Source: Methyloprofundus sedimenti (GTDB lineage: Bacteria; Pseudomonadota; Gammaproteobacteria; Methylococcales; Methylomonadaceae). From it: a stretch of 64,000 bases of DNA. The translations under genes were made by a program, and so were the position numbers. Shown here in pieces: positions 7,752-16,467 of the stretch. The notes under the pieces are model-generated. The model was given only the letters and a program-made list of their open reading frames with translations, was not told where the DNA came from and did not search any database. Within the stretch, counting starts at the first letter, position 1; every line of letters begins with the position of its first letter. The stretch is from NCBI RefSeq assembly GCF_002072955.1, contig NZ_LPUF01000001.1, forward strand, positions 1,138,896 to 1,202,895, given 5' to 3'.

Positions 7752-10721
7752 ATGATTGATCCAGAAATTATCAGAGAAAAGGTTGATGAAGACGAAACAC
7801 CAATACTGGAGTTTAAAAGGCAATGGTATTGGGATAATGAGACACCCAAAGAAGAAATGAGTGGCAAATGGGGCGAGTTTATAAAAGATATTATTTCATT
7901 GTCCAATGGTTACTTAAACTTTGTAGGAAAAGATCGTTATCTTATTGTTGGATATTGTGAAAGTGAGTCTAAAATTTTTGAGGTAAATACTCATAATATA
8001 AAAATTTTAAAAGACTTGAGGTATTTCAAGAAACAATTAGTACAAAAATTAGAAAAGTATACATCTCCATCACTTGTAACAATTGATGTCGAGTTAGTTG
8101 AGCTTGATAGCTCATCATTACTAGTATTTAAAATACCAAGCCCATGTCATGTAACTGAGTTACAGTCGGAATTAAAAACTAAAACAAGAACACTTGACCA
8201 AGGGGCTGTATTAGTTAGAAAGGGGCAAGATAGTGATTCAATAAAACTTGCTACCATTACTGAAATAGAAGAATTAATGGATGAGTTTTCTAGGTTCAAG
8301 AAAGAAAAGCAGTTTACTACTTCGGATAGTAAAAAAGAAGATGAGAAAGAGAGAAGCATTGAAAAAACTGTTCAATTGTATATTGATCAAAATACTAGTT
8401 TTTCACTAGATGTAGGTTATCCAATTAAGCTTAATAATTGGACAGAAAATATAGTTTTTGAACTATTCAGGATGTCTGAAACCTTTGGAGTAGTTAGAGA
8501 GTTTCTATATCTTCATGAGAGCGCAAGCCAGGGGAAAACATTAGGGTATTTAAAGCATAATCATTTAGTATCTGGTTTTGAGTCTCTTATTGTTTTAACT
8601 GAACGACCTAAACTTAAAGATACTGAAAAGCGAAAAACAAACATTAAAAAAATATTTAACACTGAGCATGTTTTTTTTATTGATGAGTTTGGGTACGAGT
8701 TTTTGTATAAAGATTGCTTGCTTGATTACGTGAAATACAATCTTCCTGTTTATGTGGATAGCCTGATTGATGGGGATGAAACAGAGAATAAACCTGCACT
8801 TGAAGAGTTAAAAAAGTGGTATTTACATGAAGCAGCGCCATTACTTGTAATTAAAGGGTATGGTGGGGTAGGAAAGACCACGTTAGTAAAACAGTTTCTT
8901 GATTATATATATGATTGTAGTAATAATTCAGGAATATTATTCATTGATTCAAATGAGATTATTGACGATTTAGCACGTCTTACTAACTCAAATAAAAAAA
9001 TTGATGATATATACGATTTCTATCAAGTGCAGATTGTTAAAGAGGATAGTAGCTATCGTAAATTTAGCAAAGATTTACTTAAGCTATCTGTCGATAATGG
9101 AAGCTTGATCATTGTTCTTGATGGTATAGATGAAGTTATAGCAAAGCTAGGGTCTAAATTTGATGTTGCATCATTTGTAGAGTCAATCTCAAATAGTTAT
9201 TCAAGTGACCTTAAAAAAGCTAAAATTATAATTACTTGTAGAGATCATTTTTGGGATTCCTTAGGGAATAATATAAAAATTCCTGAAATAATTTTAAAGC
9301 CTTTTAATAAGGGTTTGGCTGTTGAGTTCTTTAATCAAGCATTTCAAAATGAAACGTCAGCCGTCGATAAAGCTATGCAGTTAGCTGATAAATTTGCAAC
9401 TGAGCAAACCTCTAATGGAGAAAAGGACTCGATATACATTCCATATGTTTTAGATATGATTGTGTATCTGATTAATCAGAAAAGTGAAATATTATCTAAT
9501 ACATCGCTATGTAAAAGTAACTTACTTTCAGAGAAGTTGCAGAATGATTTTATTATAGCCAGTGTTTGTGAACGGGAAATAAAAAAATTAGACAGTTTAG
9601 AACTTGATGATCAAATTAAGATTTTAATGAACATATCTATTAGTAAGGGTGAAGGACTTAGCTTATATGATGTGAAATCTGTATTGAACTCTGTTACTAG
9701 AGTGTCAGTAGATGATCAATTAATTGAAAAACTAAAAGGACACCCATTGTTAGTGTGTTCTGATAATAAACTATCATTTAGGTATGACTTTTTTAATTTC
9801 TATTTTAAAACTGTATATGTTGCACATTATCTTAGAATGCAAGATATTTCGTATCTTGATCAAATAACTATAGAAATTATTGGTAGCTATATTAAGTATG
9901 GTAACGGATTTACAGAAATTCTTTGTGATAGAGCGGACTTTAACGATGATCTAATATTATTTTGTATTGAAACTATTGAAGAATTACAAAATAGGTGCCA
10001 CGCAGAAAGAAATGAAAGTAATTATTCTTACCAATGCGCTATTTCCTCTGTATTTGTATTTCTTTTATGTGCACAACAGGCTTCTGATACGAATCATTCT
10101 GATGTTGAATCTCGTACAAAATTAATGGACAAAATTTTTGAAAATACTCAAGAAGTTAGAGGGCTGTGCTTAATAAATATATTTGGGGATAACAAAAATA
10201 AGCTGACATTTGACTTCCGAAAAAAAGTGTTAGTTGATTGTTTTTTTGAGCAATTTGAATATTTTTGGGACTGTCCTATAGATCTGGAGACAAAGTTTAT
10301 TGATTCTACCTTTAAAGCTTTAGAGCCTCGGAAAGGATTAACACCAACTTTCTATGAAGGCACTTTTAGCAAATGTTGTAACACAGTTGGTATTTCAGAT
10401 ATTTTAAATAAAAGAACTGTTGAAATTGACGGCGAGGCGGAAAGAGTTAAAGATAGTTTAATTAAGTTTTTTAGACTGTTTTATAAAAGAGGAAACTTTT
10501 ATCCAAAGAAACAAGAGCAAGTTAGATCAAAAGTTTTTACAGCTAAACTTCTCCCATTGTTACTTAAGCATAAAGTTGTAAAAGATTATATTGACCCCCA
10601 CAAACCGACATTTAAACAATATGTAATTACCTCAGAATATTTTCCAGTTATTAAATATCTTGAACAAAAAAGTGCTTGTATAGAACTTGAAAGGCTTGTT
10701 GAAATACTCACTAAGCACTAG
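7752..10721 (+). CDS. AlbA_2-like / NACHT-type STAND ATPase, candidate defence protein
   Basis: A 989-residue multidomain protein. Residues about 10-175 resemble the AlbA_2 (Schlafen-type, divergent AAA_4) domain: PILEFKRQW early, then DIISLSNG and YLIVGY. After a charged linker (about 180-215) and a middle region with an FIDEFG motif comes a NACHT-like NTPase with Walker A GYGGVGKTT (369-377, K375), Walker B LIIVLDGIDEV (D457, D460, E461) and a TCRDHFW motif near 495. The long C-terminal part (about 600-989) has no repeat I can name and may be the sensor. STAND proteins of this type act as oligomerising invader sensors. It lies 50 bp after hsdR in the same direction and is clearly AT-richer than its neighbour, suggesting separate acquisition. 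The ATPase call is firm; the defence role is inferred from architecture and context. Confidence 0.8.
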   Translation: MIDPEIIREKVDEDETPILEFKRQWYWDNETPKEEMSGKWGEFIKDIISLSNGYLNFVGKDRYLIVGYCESESKIFEVNTHNIKILKDLRYFKKQLVQKLEKYTSPSLVTIDVELVELDSSSLLVFKIPSPCHVTELQSELKTKTRTLDQGAVLVRKGQDSDSIKLATITEIEELMDEFSRFKKEKQFTTSDSKKEDEKERSIEKTVQLYIDQNTSFSLDVGYPIKLNNWTENIVFELFRMSETFGVVREFLYLHESASQGKTLGYLKHNHLVSGFESLIVLTERPKLKDTEKRKTNIKKIFNTEHVFFIDEFGYEFLYKDCLLDYVKYNLPVYVDSLIDGDETENKPALEELKKWYLHEAAPLLVIKGYGGVGKTTLVKQFLDYIYDCSNNSGILFIDSNEIIDDLARLTNSNKKIDDIYDFYQVQIVKEDSSYRKFSKDLLKLSVDNGSLIIVLDGIDEVIAKLGSKFDVASFVESISNSYSSDLKKAKIIITCRDHFWDSLGNNIKIPEIILKPFNKGLAVEFFNQAFQNETSAVDKAMQLADKFATEQTSNGEKDSIYIPYVLDMIVYLINQKSEILSNTSLCKSNLLSEKLQNDFIIASVCEREIKKLDSLELDDQIKILMNISISKGEGLSLYDVKSVLNSVTRVSVDDQLIEKLKGHPLLVCSDNKLSFRYDFFNFYFKTVYVAHYLRMQDISYLDQITIEIIGSYIKYGNGFTEILCDRADFNDDLILFCIETIEELQNRCHAERNESNYSYQCAISSVFVFLLCAQQASDTNHSDVESRTKLMDKIFENTQEVRGLCLINIFGDNKNKLTFDFRKKVLVDCFFEQFEYFWDCPIDLETKFIDSTFKALEPRKGLTPTFYEGTFSKCCNTVGISDILNKRTVEIDGEAERVKDSLIKFFRLFYKRGNFYPKKQEQVRSKVFTAKLLPLLLKHKVVKDYIDPHKPTFKQYVITSEYFPVIKYLEQKSACIELERLVEILTKH

Positions 10722-10800
10722 AAATAAAAAATGCGACATTCATTGCATCAATTTGAATGGCGACTCGGTCATGAGATAAAGGTCAGAAGTCAATTAAATT

Positions 10801-11316
10801 AAAGGCGGTATCAGAGAAAATGTTGAATTACCGCGTATAGCCAAAGGTGCATCAGGACAAGGGAGTACGCAGTATGTCGATTACCATACGCTTAAAGACG
10901 TTTACCCTGTTACTCAATGTCATTTAAATGTCATGGTGGCTGATACTAAAAAATGGGAGCAAAGTGCTGGTTTTGCTTTGGATGCTCACCCTGATGTTAT
11001 GAAATGGGTGAAAATCGAGCATTTAGGTTTCGTTATTCCTTACCGTAAAAAAGGAACCCCTAGCAGTTATATACCTGATTTTATCGTTGAATTGGATATT
11101 GGTTTAAACCTTATCATCGAGATTAAAGGTCAATACAATGACGATGCTGATATTAAAGCGAAAGCTGCTGAACGTTGGGTTGATCCGGTTAATGCCATAG
11201 GTAACCTAGGGCTTTGGCAGTATATAGTGGTAAAAGAGCCTACGAAATTACCCATATTATTAAGTGAGCGTTGTCTGGCAAAGTGGGATGCAGATGATTT
11301 TGAATTGGGTAAGTGA
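10801..11316 (+). pseudogene. C-terminal remnant of a type III-like (Res/helicase-family) restriction enzyme
   Basis: The longest ATG-initiated frame (10933-11316, 127 residues) continues upstream in frame without stops to 10801, reading conceptually I-A-K-G-A-S-G-Q-G and VDYHTLKDVYPVT, so the ATG at 10933 is internal to an older gene. Its end has the nuclease signature of type III Res subunits and related restriction helicases: a PDF motif (IPDFIVEL) followed by IIEIKGQYN, then a helix with KAKAAERWVDPVNA. The helicase part that should lie upstream is absent; upstream of 10801 the frame meets TAA stops. The sequence is therefore a leftover tail of a lost restriction gene. Expression of the fragment is doubtful. 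Confidence 0.72.
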
Positions 11317-11438
11317 GCAATTAAAGCAGGTGCGCTGGAAAGATGGTCGGCTTATTTTGATAAGGGCTATCTTGAAAACCGATTATGGCCGAAACAATGT
11401 CACTGATGAATTCAGAGTAGCATTAAAAAAATATTATC
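11317..11438 (+). pseudogene. Short decayed reading frame between restriction remnant and HipA-like gene
   Basis: Two adjacent frames both look coding. One gives ALERWSAYFDKGYLENR and a stop near 11403; the other gives TDEFRVALKKYYHAGNR and ends at 11455. A single frameshift would join them into one short polypeptide. I do not recognise the family. It is most simply read as the remnant of a small gene that preceded the HipA-like kinase. Confidence 0.35.
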
Positions 11439-11924
11439 ATGCTGGAAATCGTTGAAATTATCAAACCCGCTAAACAAGGTATGACTATGCCTTTTTTATG
11501 TAATGCATCTGATGAACATGCTTATTATGTCAAAGGCTATGCGGCAACTGTTTCAGGATTAATGAAAGAGTGGCTAGGAAGTCATTTGGCCTTAGCTTTT
11601 GGCTTGCCAGTACCAGAATTTAAGATTGCATTTCTTGATCCAGATCTTGTTAATTGCTTTGGTGGTATGGCTATTTCTCAGCTTAAAGGCGGTTATGTAT
11701 TTGCGTCTAAACAAATGCCTTCAGTGACTGAGTTAAAGTATGAAACGGTGAATAAGATTGATGCACAGTTAAAGTTAAGCGTTTTATTATTTGATTTATG
11801 GGTAGAAAACGAAGACCGCACTTTGTCAGAAAAAGGGGGAAATCCGAACTTACTCTGGAAAAGTAATGAGTCCGGTTTATATGTTATTGATCATAATTTA
11901 ATTTTTGATGAGGGTTTCAATAAA
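11439..11924 (+). pseudogene. HipA-like kinase (HipA_2 type), 3' end removed by IS30 insertion
   Basis: The N-terminal 162 residues of a compact HipA-like protein. It has a small N-terminal lobe (PFLCNASDEHAYYVKGY), a helical segment (EWLGSHLALAFGLPVPEF), the catalytic-loop-like WVENEDRT...GNPNLLW around 127-150 and the metal-loop-like YVIDHNLIFD near 147-160. Intact members are about 250 residues, so roughly a third is missing. The open frame runs on to 12041, but everything after 11924 is IS30 sequence and not part of the native protein. The family is seen beside defence and toxin loci; its substrate is unknown. No convincing continuation was found after the IS (13020 onward), so the far end appears to be deleted. 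Confidence 0.72.
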
Positions 11925-13019
11925 CGCGAATTCAAGCAATTAATGCAACACCCTGTGATTTATTTATATCAACCCCCGTTATTTGGCAAAATACTTCCCA
12001 TGGAGTTCTGTAATTTAACCCTTTTCTTGGACGATGATTAAGTGCTGTAATGGCACTATCAACCTCATCTTGAGTTACCTTATCCAAAGGTTCTTTTTTA
12101 GGGAAGTATTGCCTTAATAAGCCATTGTGGTTTTCATTTAAACCTCGTTGCCACGAATGATACGGTTTGGCAAAATAAGTGCCGCAGTCAAGTGTTTTTG
12201 CAATGGCTTCATGCCCACAAAACTCACGTCCATTATCAAAGGTAATCGTGTGAACCCAACGTTTAAAAGGCTCAAGAGCATTGATAATCGCCTCTTTCGT
12301 TAATTCAGATTCTTTACGCTCAATTGAGATGGCGAAGTTGAGCTTTGAGACCCGTTCAGTCAGCGTCACCAATACGCCTTTATGTCCTTTACCGATAACA
12401 GTATCTGCTTCCCAATCACCTAAACGCGTTTTATCATCAACCACTTGTGGTCGCTCATCAATATCAACACGGCTGGGTATCGTTCCGCGATAATCATTTT
12501 TTCCATATCGCTTACGATAAGGTTTGGCTTGATGCCTCAAATAAGTATACAAATCGCCACCGGCTGCTTTGTTAGCTAAAATATAACGGTAAATAGTCTC
12601 ATGACTGACGGAGTCCTTACCTTGTTGTTTTAAGCGTCCTGAAATACAGTCAGGGCTCCATTTCTCTTTGATTAAAGGCGTTATTATCTGTTGTAACTCA
12701 GCCGTCATCTTGATGTTTTTGGGCTTATCAATATGGCGTTGTTTAGCTATTCTCTCAGCTTGCTTGTAACGATAACCACACTGACCTGTATTACGCGTAA
12801 TTTCACGTCCAATAGTCGATTTATGACGCCCCAATGTGATGGCTATTTGATTCTTAGAAACGCCTTGTTTTAGTTGCGTATAAATGTAAAATCTTTCCTC
12901 TTGGGTTAGATGGTTAAACGTGTTCATTGAGCACCTCTTTTTAGTTTCAGGTTTTAGTCGACGGAAACTATACCATCTAACCCTTTAAAGAGGTGTTGCA
13001 GTTATTATATGAATTCGGG
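11925..13019 (-). mobile_element. IS30-family insertion sequence, copy 1 (1095 bp)
   Basis: Comparison with the second copy at 27584-28678 fixes the ends. The left end begins CGCGAATTCAAG and the right end finishes with GAATTCGGG. The terminal inverted repeats are about 28 bp and imperfect, sharing GAATTC at the outside and TGCAACACC on the inside. It carries one transposase gene. The two copies read the same at every position compared. Unlike copy 2, the flanks (AAA on the left, CAT on the right) show no matching duplication, which suggests an adjacent deletion or a recombination event after insertion. Confidence 0.9.
11932..12927 (-). CDS. IS30-family transposase (copy 1)
   Basis: A 331-residue IS30 transposase. 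It has an N-terminal helix-turn-helix (LTQEERFYIYTQLKQGVSKN, then IAITLGRHKSTIGREI) and a DDE catalytic core with the family signature TFDNGREFCGHE, AKPYHSWQRGLNENHNGLL and RQYFPK. The ATG at 12927 is preceded on the minus strand by a GAGGTG ribosome site. The gene reaches almost to the opposite inverted repeat, normal for this compact family. No frameshift is seen, so the element is potentially active. Confidence 0.95.
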   Translation of the reverse strand: MNTFNHLTQEERFYIYTQLKQGVSKNQIAITLGRHKSTIGREITRNTGQCGYRYKQAERIAKQRHIDKPKNIKMTAELQQIITPLIKEKWSPDCISGRLKQQGKDSVSHETIYRYILANKAAGGDLYTYLRHQAKPYRKRYGKNDYRGTIPSRVDIDERPQVVDDKTRLGDWEADTVIGKGHKGVLVTLTERVSKLNFAISIERKESELTKEAIINALEPFKRWVHTITFDNGREFCGHEAIAKTLDCGTYFAKPYHSWQRGLNENHNGLLRQYFPKKEPLDKVTQDEVDSAITALNHRPRKGLNYRTPWEVFCQITGVDINKSQGVALIA

Positions 13020-14061
13020 CATTTTTTAATTTCGGTTTAATGATTTTGTCGTGTTGTTATTTCCAGCTTTAGATCACATCACAAAATACCGACAAGATTG
13101 TATTTGCGAAAATTAATGATTTTACAGTTGTGCTTCAGCAACGAGTCCTTAGGTCATTTTGCTGTACTCCATCAAGCCAATTTCGACCTGAATGAGCTGC
13201 CCGCCTAAGATGAAGAAATTATAACAGCCCAAGAAGCAGGTTTATTGCTTTTCTTTGCGAAAAACAGACTATCTAACAATGCTCCATTTATACAAATGTT
13301 TACACTTGCTACAGAACTCAACAGTTACTCAATCTAACGGATATGAACGGATTTAAACTGAAGTATTTTTTTCTGGTTTATCTCTAATAAAGGTGAGCTG
13401 TTTTTTATCATTGGAGATGGATGCATCAACTACTGTTTTTACAGGCCGAGTCTAACGTCAGGTAACCTGAGCTCAAGATAGTTACTTGATACTACATTAA
13501 TAATGGGCGAAGCAAACCTTTAGCCTGGTTTCCACGGTCTCCGTGAGAATTCATACGGGAATGCTCTGCGTTCCGTGACGCAGAGCGTTAGAAACGAGAA
13601 AATTTAACTTAATGCTAATCTAAGAATTAGAGTCTCATCTTATTTTCTTAGGATAATCGTCAAGCTTTTGATTTAATATAGTGAGTTCAGGTGTTCTGAA
13701 CTTGTATTAGTCGCATTTTGATCCAACAGGCACTGTAAGTCTTGATCAAAACTATTGGCCGGTATTTTCCAAAGAACAGTCAATTGTGATTAGGATGATG
13801 ATTGTCAGATGGTGACCCATAACAGTTATTGAGCTATTTTAACTTTAAATATAATCCGACTCTTTTGGTTAATTTTGGTGACTGCTCTTCCAAGTCCATC
13901 ATGCGGAAAATTCAATTGTTTTGTTGCATAAATGAGCGTAGGGTCGCCTTTAAGCATTTATTTTTTGTTAATATTAATCTGATTAAGTAAGGTTATTTAT
14001 TTGTTTACAAAATTGTAAATAATCGGAGTGGCTAGATAATTTTTTGAAAAGGTGAATAAGG
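13020..14061. other. Gene-poor 1.0 kb stretch with a decayed short frame
   Basis: No intact gene is seen. On the plus strand a coding-like frame runs from the ATG at 13116 to TAA at 13335-13337, interrupted by one TAA at 13206; it reads like a real protein (for example GHFAVLHQANFDLNELPA before the stop and AGLLLFFAKNRLSNN after it), but I cannot name it. A palindromic repeat follows at 13528-13598. The rest (13600-14061) is AT-rich and holds the presumed promoter region of the gene at 14062, with no convincing -35/-10 pair. Confidence 0.5.
13528..13598. repeat. Palindromic intergenic repeat ending in AACGAGAAAA
   Basis: Contains a perfect 9-bp stem GCTCTGCGT (13563-13571) / ACGCAGAGC (13578-13586) with a TCCGTG loop. 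It is preceded by GGTTTCCACGG and followed by GAAACGAGAAAA. The palindrome between sdaA and gltA (42667-42688) also ends in GAACGAGAAAA, so the two are probably members of one dispersed family. Confidence 0.6.
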
Positions 14062-14838
14062 ATGAAGAAAGGTTTAATTTTAATTTCTGTTTTGGCGGCT
14101 TTGTTTTCAAATCCACTGCTTGCGGATCAAATATCAGGTGGACCCAGGGTTAGCCTGGATTCAGGCCAGTTTATTGTACCTTGTGTTGAGGTGGATGATC
14201 CTGGAAATAAATTCGATGGAAAATATTTTGATGTTAAATTGGTTCAAAACGGAACTTTTTATGAATTGATTTATGTTAAAGAAGAGGATTCTGAGGTTTG
14301 TAAACAATTGATAGCGGCCTCGTTGAATGCCGATGAAGATACTTCTGATATTGAGGGTAATCTAGGTAGTACTGATACACAAGCCACCTACAAAATTGGT
14401 GATACCGGTCCTGCAGGAGGAATTGTTTTTTATGTTACGGATGGTGGGTTACACGGTTTAGAGGCTGCGCCAAGTGACCAAGAAACAACGCAATGGGGCT
14501 GTGATTTGGTAACGACCGGAGCAACAGGTTTCGCTGTTGAAACTGGAGCGGACAATACTTCAAAAATTTTGAGGGATTGCTCCACCCCAGGAATAGCAGC
14601 TCGTCTAGCCGGAAATTATGTGTTAAATAACTACATTGACTGGTTTTTGCCGTCTATTGATGAGTTAAACGAATTGTATTTACATAAAGACATTGTCGGT
14701 GGTTTTGCTAATGCTTACTACTGGAGCTCTACGGAGGACTATAGCGCCTACGCGTGGTACCAGGATTTCGGCGATGGCAACCTGAACAACTTCAGTAAGA
14801 ACTTCCCGCTCAGAGTGCGTGCCATTCGGGCTTTTTAA
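14062..14838 (+). CDS. Secreted protein with Lcl-type (DUF1566-like) C-terminal domain
   Basis: A 258-residue protein with a clear Sec signal peptide (MKKGLILISVLAALFSNPLLA, cleavage after LLA). A variable N-terminal half (about 22-105) with two cysteines precedes the C-terminal domain (about 108-258), which starts YKIGDTGPAGGIVFYVTDGG and ends with WFLPSIDELNELY, YYWSSTEDY and PLRVRAIRAF. That pattern is typical of the Lcl C-terminal/DUF1566 fold, first described in a Legionella collagen-like adhesin and widespread in extracellular proteins. An AAGGTG ribosome site precedes the ATG. The gene stands alone between IS wreckage and a group II intron. Export and fold are well supported; the ligand is unknown. 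Confidence 0.8.
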   Translation: MKKGLILISVLAALFSNPLLADQISGGPRVSLDSGQFIVPCVEVDDPGNKFDGKYFDVKLVQNGTFYELIYVKEEDSEVCKQLIAASLNADEDTSDIEGNLGSTDTQATYKIGDTGPAGGIVFYVTDGGLHGLEAAPSDQETTQWGCDLVTTGATGFAVETGADNTSKILRDCSTPGIAARLAGNYVLNNYIDWFLPSIDELNELYLHKDIVGGFANAYYWSSTEDYSAYAWYQDFGDGNLNNFSKNFPLRVRAIRAF

Positions 14839-15039
14839 CTATTTAATCTTTACCCCGCGGGCAGCGGTCGATTTTTTTGGACCATGGCGCTGTATTTTGA
14901 CTTTCCGGTTTGCGTGATACCCAGCAAATGATCAAGAATATATACAGCGCCAAAGGCCGCATTTGGCCCAGGCTGATTCACATTTGAAACATGCTAAACC
15001 ACTGACTTATTTCCTCTACATACAATTACGCATAAGCAG

Positions 15040-15064
15040 AACCTGGCGGGTTAAATGCCAGGTT
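15040..15064. terminator. Hairpin between the Lcl gene and the group II intron
   Basis: AACCTGGC (15040-15047) and GCCAGGTT (15057-15064) form a perfect 8-bp stem with a 9-nt loop. It lies 20 bp from the inferred 3' splice site of the intron. There is no strong T run, so a terminator role is only possible. It could instead be part of the site where the intron inserted. Confidence 0.4.
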
Positions 15065-15121
15065 ATAAAAACTTGGAATAGCATATCGGGTCAGAGGGAG
15101 CCGCAGCTCCCGTCTGCCCAC

Positions 15122-15152
15122 AGAACCGTGCGTACGGGTCCGTACACGGCTC
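15122..15152 (-). ncRNA. Group II intron domain V
   Basis: The minus strand reads GAGCCGTGTACG, a short loop, then CGTACGCACGGTTCT. It folds into the conserved domain V hairpin with the AGC catalytic triad at its base. It starts 2 bp after the maturase stop. This is the most conserved part of group II introns and the best single proof of the element. Confidence 0.85.
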
Positions 15153-15153
15153 C

Positions 15154-16467
15154 TCACGCAAGACGTATCCATTGAGAAACTTCAAACCAATGCTCTAACT
15201 TTCGGTCGGATCGTATTTCCTGCCCTTTCAGATTTATAAACCAACTGTTCGGATAAGCCCTCGTCACTGCTCGCGCATTGGAGAGTTGCCACCGTTTGTT
15301 GTTTGAAAAGACGGCTTTTGATGCTTGTTTTCGTGGTACGCCCCGTTTGACCAGTTTTCGATATAGATGCTGTTTTCTCTTTTGTTGATCGACTATTCGT
15401 GATCGTAGTCGTCGCCTGATATGGGCTTCGATTTTATTCAATTGTGAGGGGTAGTAAGTCAAACTGTAGTAATTTGACCAGCCCACATACCATTGATTGA
15501 TCTCGTCCAGTGATGTATCCAGAGTCTGATGTGTACCTCGCGGTGTCAGTTCTTCGATTTCACTCATGGCTGTTTGCAGGGCTTTATGCGCAATGGCAAT
15601 TGTCCCCTTAACCACGGTAAAACCTAAAAACTTTACCGCATCGGATTTAGCCACCTGGCTTTTCTCCTGATTCACTTTCAGTTTCAGCTTCTTTTCGATG
15701 AATTGGCTGACTTTTTCCATCACTCGATCTGCCGCTTTTTGCGATTTTACGAAGATATTACAGTCGTCCGCGTACCTGCAAAATTCCAGTCCACGTTTTT
15801 CCAATTCCTGATCCAGTTCATCCAGAACGATATTGCTCAGCAAGGGACTGAGTGAGCCCCCTTGCATTGCGCCTTCCTTGCTGGGGTTGACGATGCCATT
15901 GATCATGACGCCGCTACGCAACATGTTTCCGACTAGGCGAAGTATCCGTTTGTCGGATATTTTCTCGCCCATTCGGGCTATCAGCCTGTCGTGATGGATT
16001 CTATCAAAAAACTTGGATAGATCTATATCCACCACGTAGGGCTTGCCACTGTTCACTATCTGTTGTGCCGCTTGTACCGCTTCGTGCTGGCTTCGCCCTG
16101 GGCGAAATCCATAGCTGTGCGGTGAAAAATGCGGATCAAAGACCGGTTCCAGCAGTAGCTTTAATGTTGTTTGTACCACTCGATCCCGTACCGTCGGTAT
16201 GCCGAGTAGTCGTACACCTTTGCCTCCCGGCTTGGCTATTTCTACTCGACGGACTGGCGAGGGTTGATAAGTCCAGTTTGCGAGTTCCTCTTGCAACTGA
16301 CTTAGCTCTTCGTCTAAACGAGTTTCAAAGTCTGCAATGGTTATTCCGTCTATGCCGGGTTTACCTTTGTTTTTCTTTACCTGTTTAAAAGCGACGCCCA
16401 AGTATAAGGTTGAGCATAACTGGTCGAAAAGTCTGGGTTCCTCTATTAATAGGTCGTGTTCGTTCAT
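15154..16467 (-). CDS. ltrA: Group II intron-encoded reverse transcriptase/maturase
   Basis: A 437-residue LtrA-type protein. The RT domain has FRPGRS (121-126), the QGGSLSP motif (202-208) and the catalytic YADD (232-235). The maturase X domain follows (LNKIEAHIRRRLRSRI, then LVKRGVPRKQASKAV). No HNH endonuclease domain follows, matching the short length, so mobility would rely on cleavage-independent or replication-fork priming. It assists splicing of its own intron and copies the intron RNA into DNA at target sites. No stop or frameshift disrupts it. Confidence 0.93.
   Translation of the reverse strand: MNEHDLLIEEPRLFDQLCSTLYLGVAFKQVKKNKGKPGIDGITIADFETRLDEELSQLQEELANWTYQPSPVRRVEIAKPGGKGVRLLGIPTVRDRVVQTTLKLLLEPVFDPHFSPHSYGFRPGRSQHEAVQAAQQIVNSGKPYVVDIDLSKFFDRIHHDRLIARMGEKISDKRILRLVGNMLRSGVMINGIVNPSKEGAMQGGSLSPLLSNIVLDELDQELEKRGLEFCRYADDCNIFVKSQKAADRVMEKVSQFIEKKLKLKVNQEKSQVAKSDAVKFLGFTVVKGTIAIAHKALQTAMSEIEELTPRGTHQTLDTSLDEINQWYVGWSNYYSLTYYPSQLNKIEAHIRRRLRSRIVDQQKRKQHLYRKLVKRGVPRKQASKAVFSNNKRWQLSNARAVTRAYPNSWFINLKGQEIRSDRKLEHWFEVSQWIRLA

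Noticed and set aside
11932-12041. C-terminal 39 residues of the HipA-like frame (up to 12041)
   Set aside because: This part is identical to the same strand of IS30 copy 2 (27591-27700), so it is IS sequence and not native protein.
14963-15175. 70-residue frame 3' of the Lcl gene
   Set aside because: It runs through the intron's domain V/VI region and is explained by the RNA.
16065-16388. Frames opposite the maturase gene (16065-16388 and 16337-16570)
   Set aside because: They are antisense shadows of the reverse transcriptase and the intron RNA.
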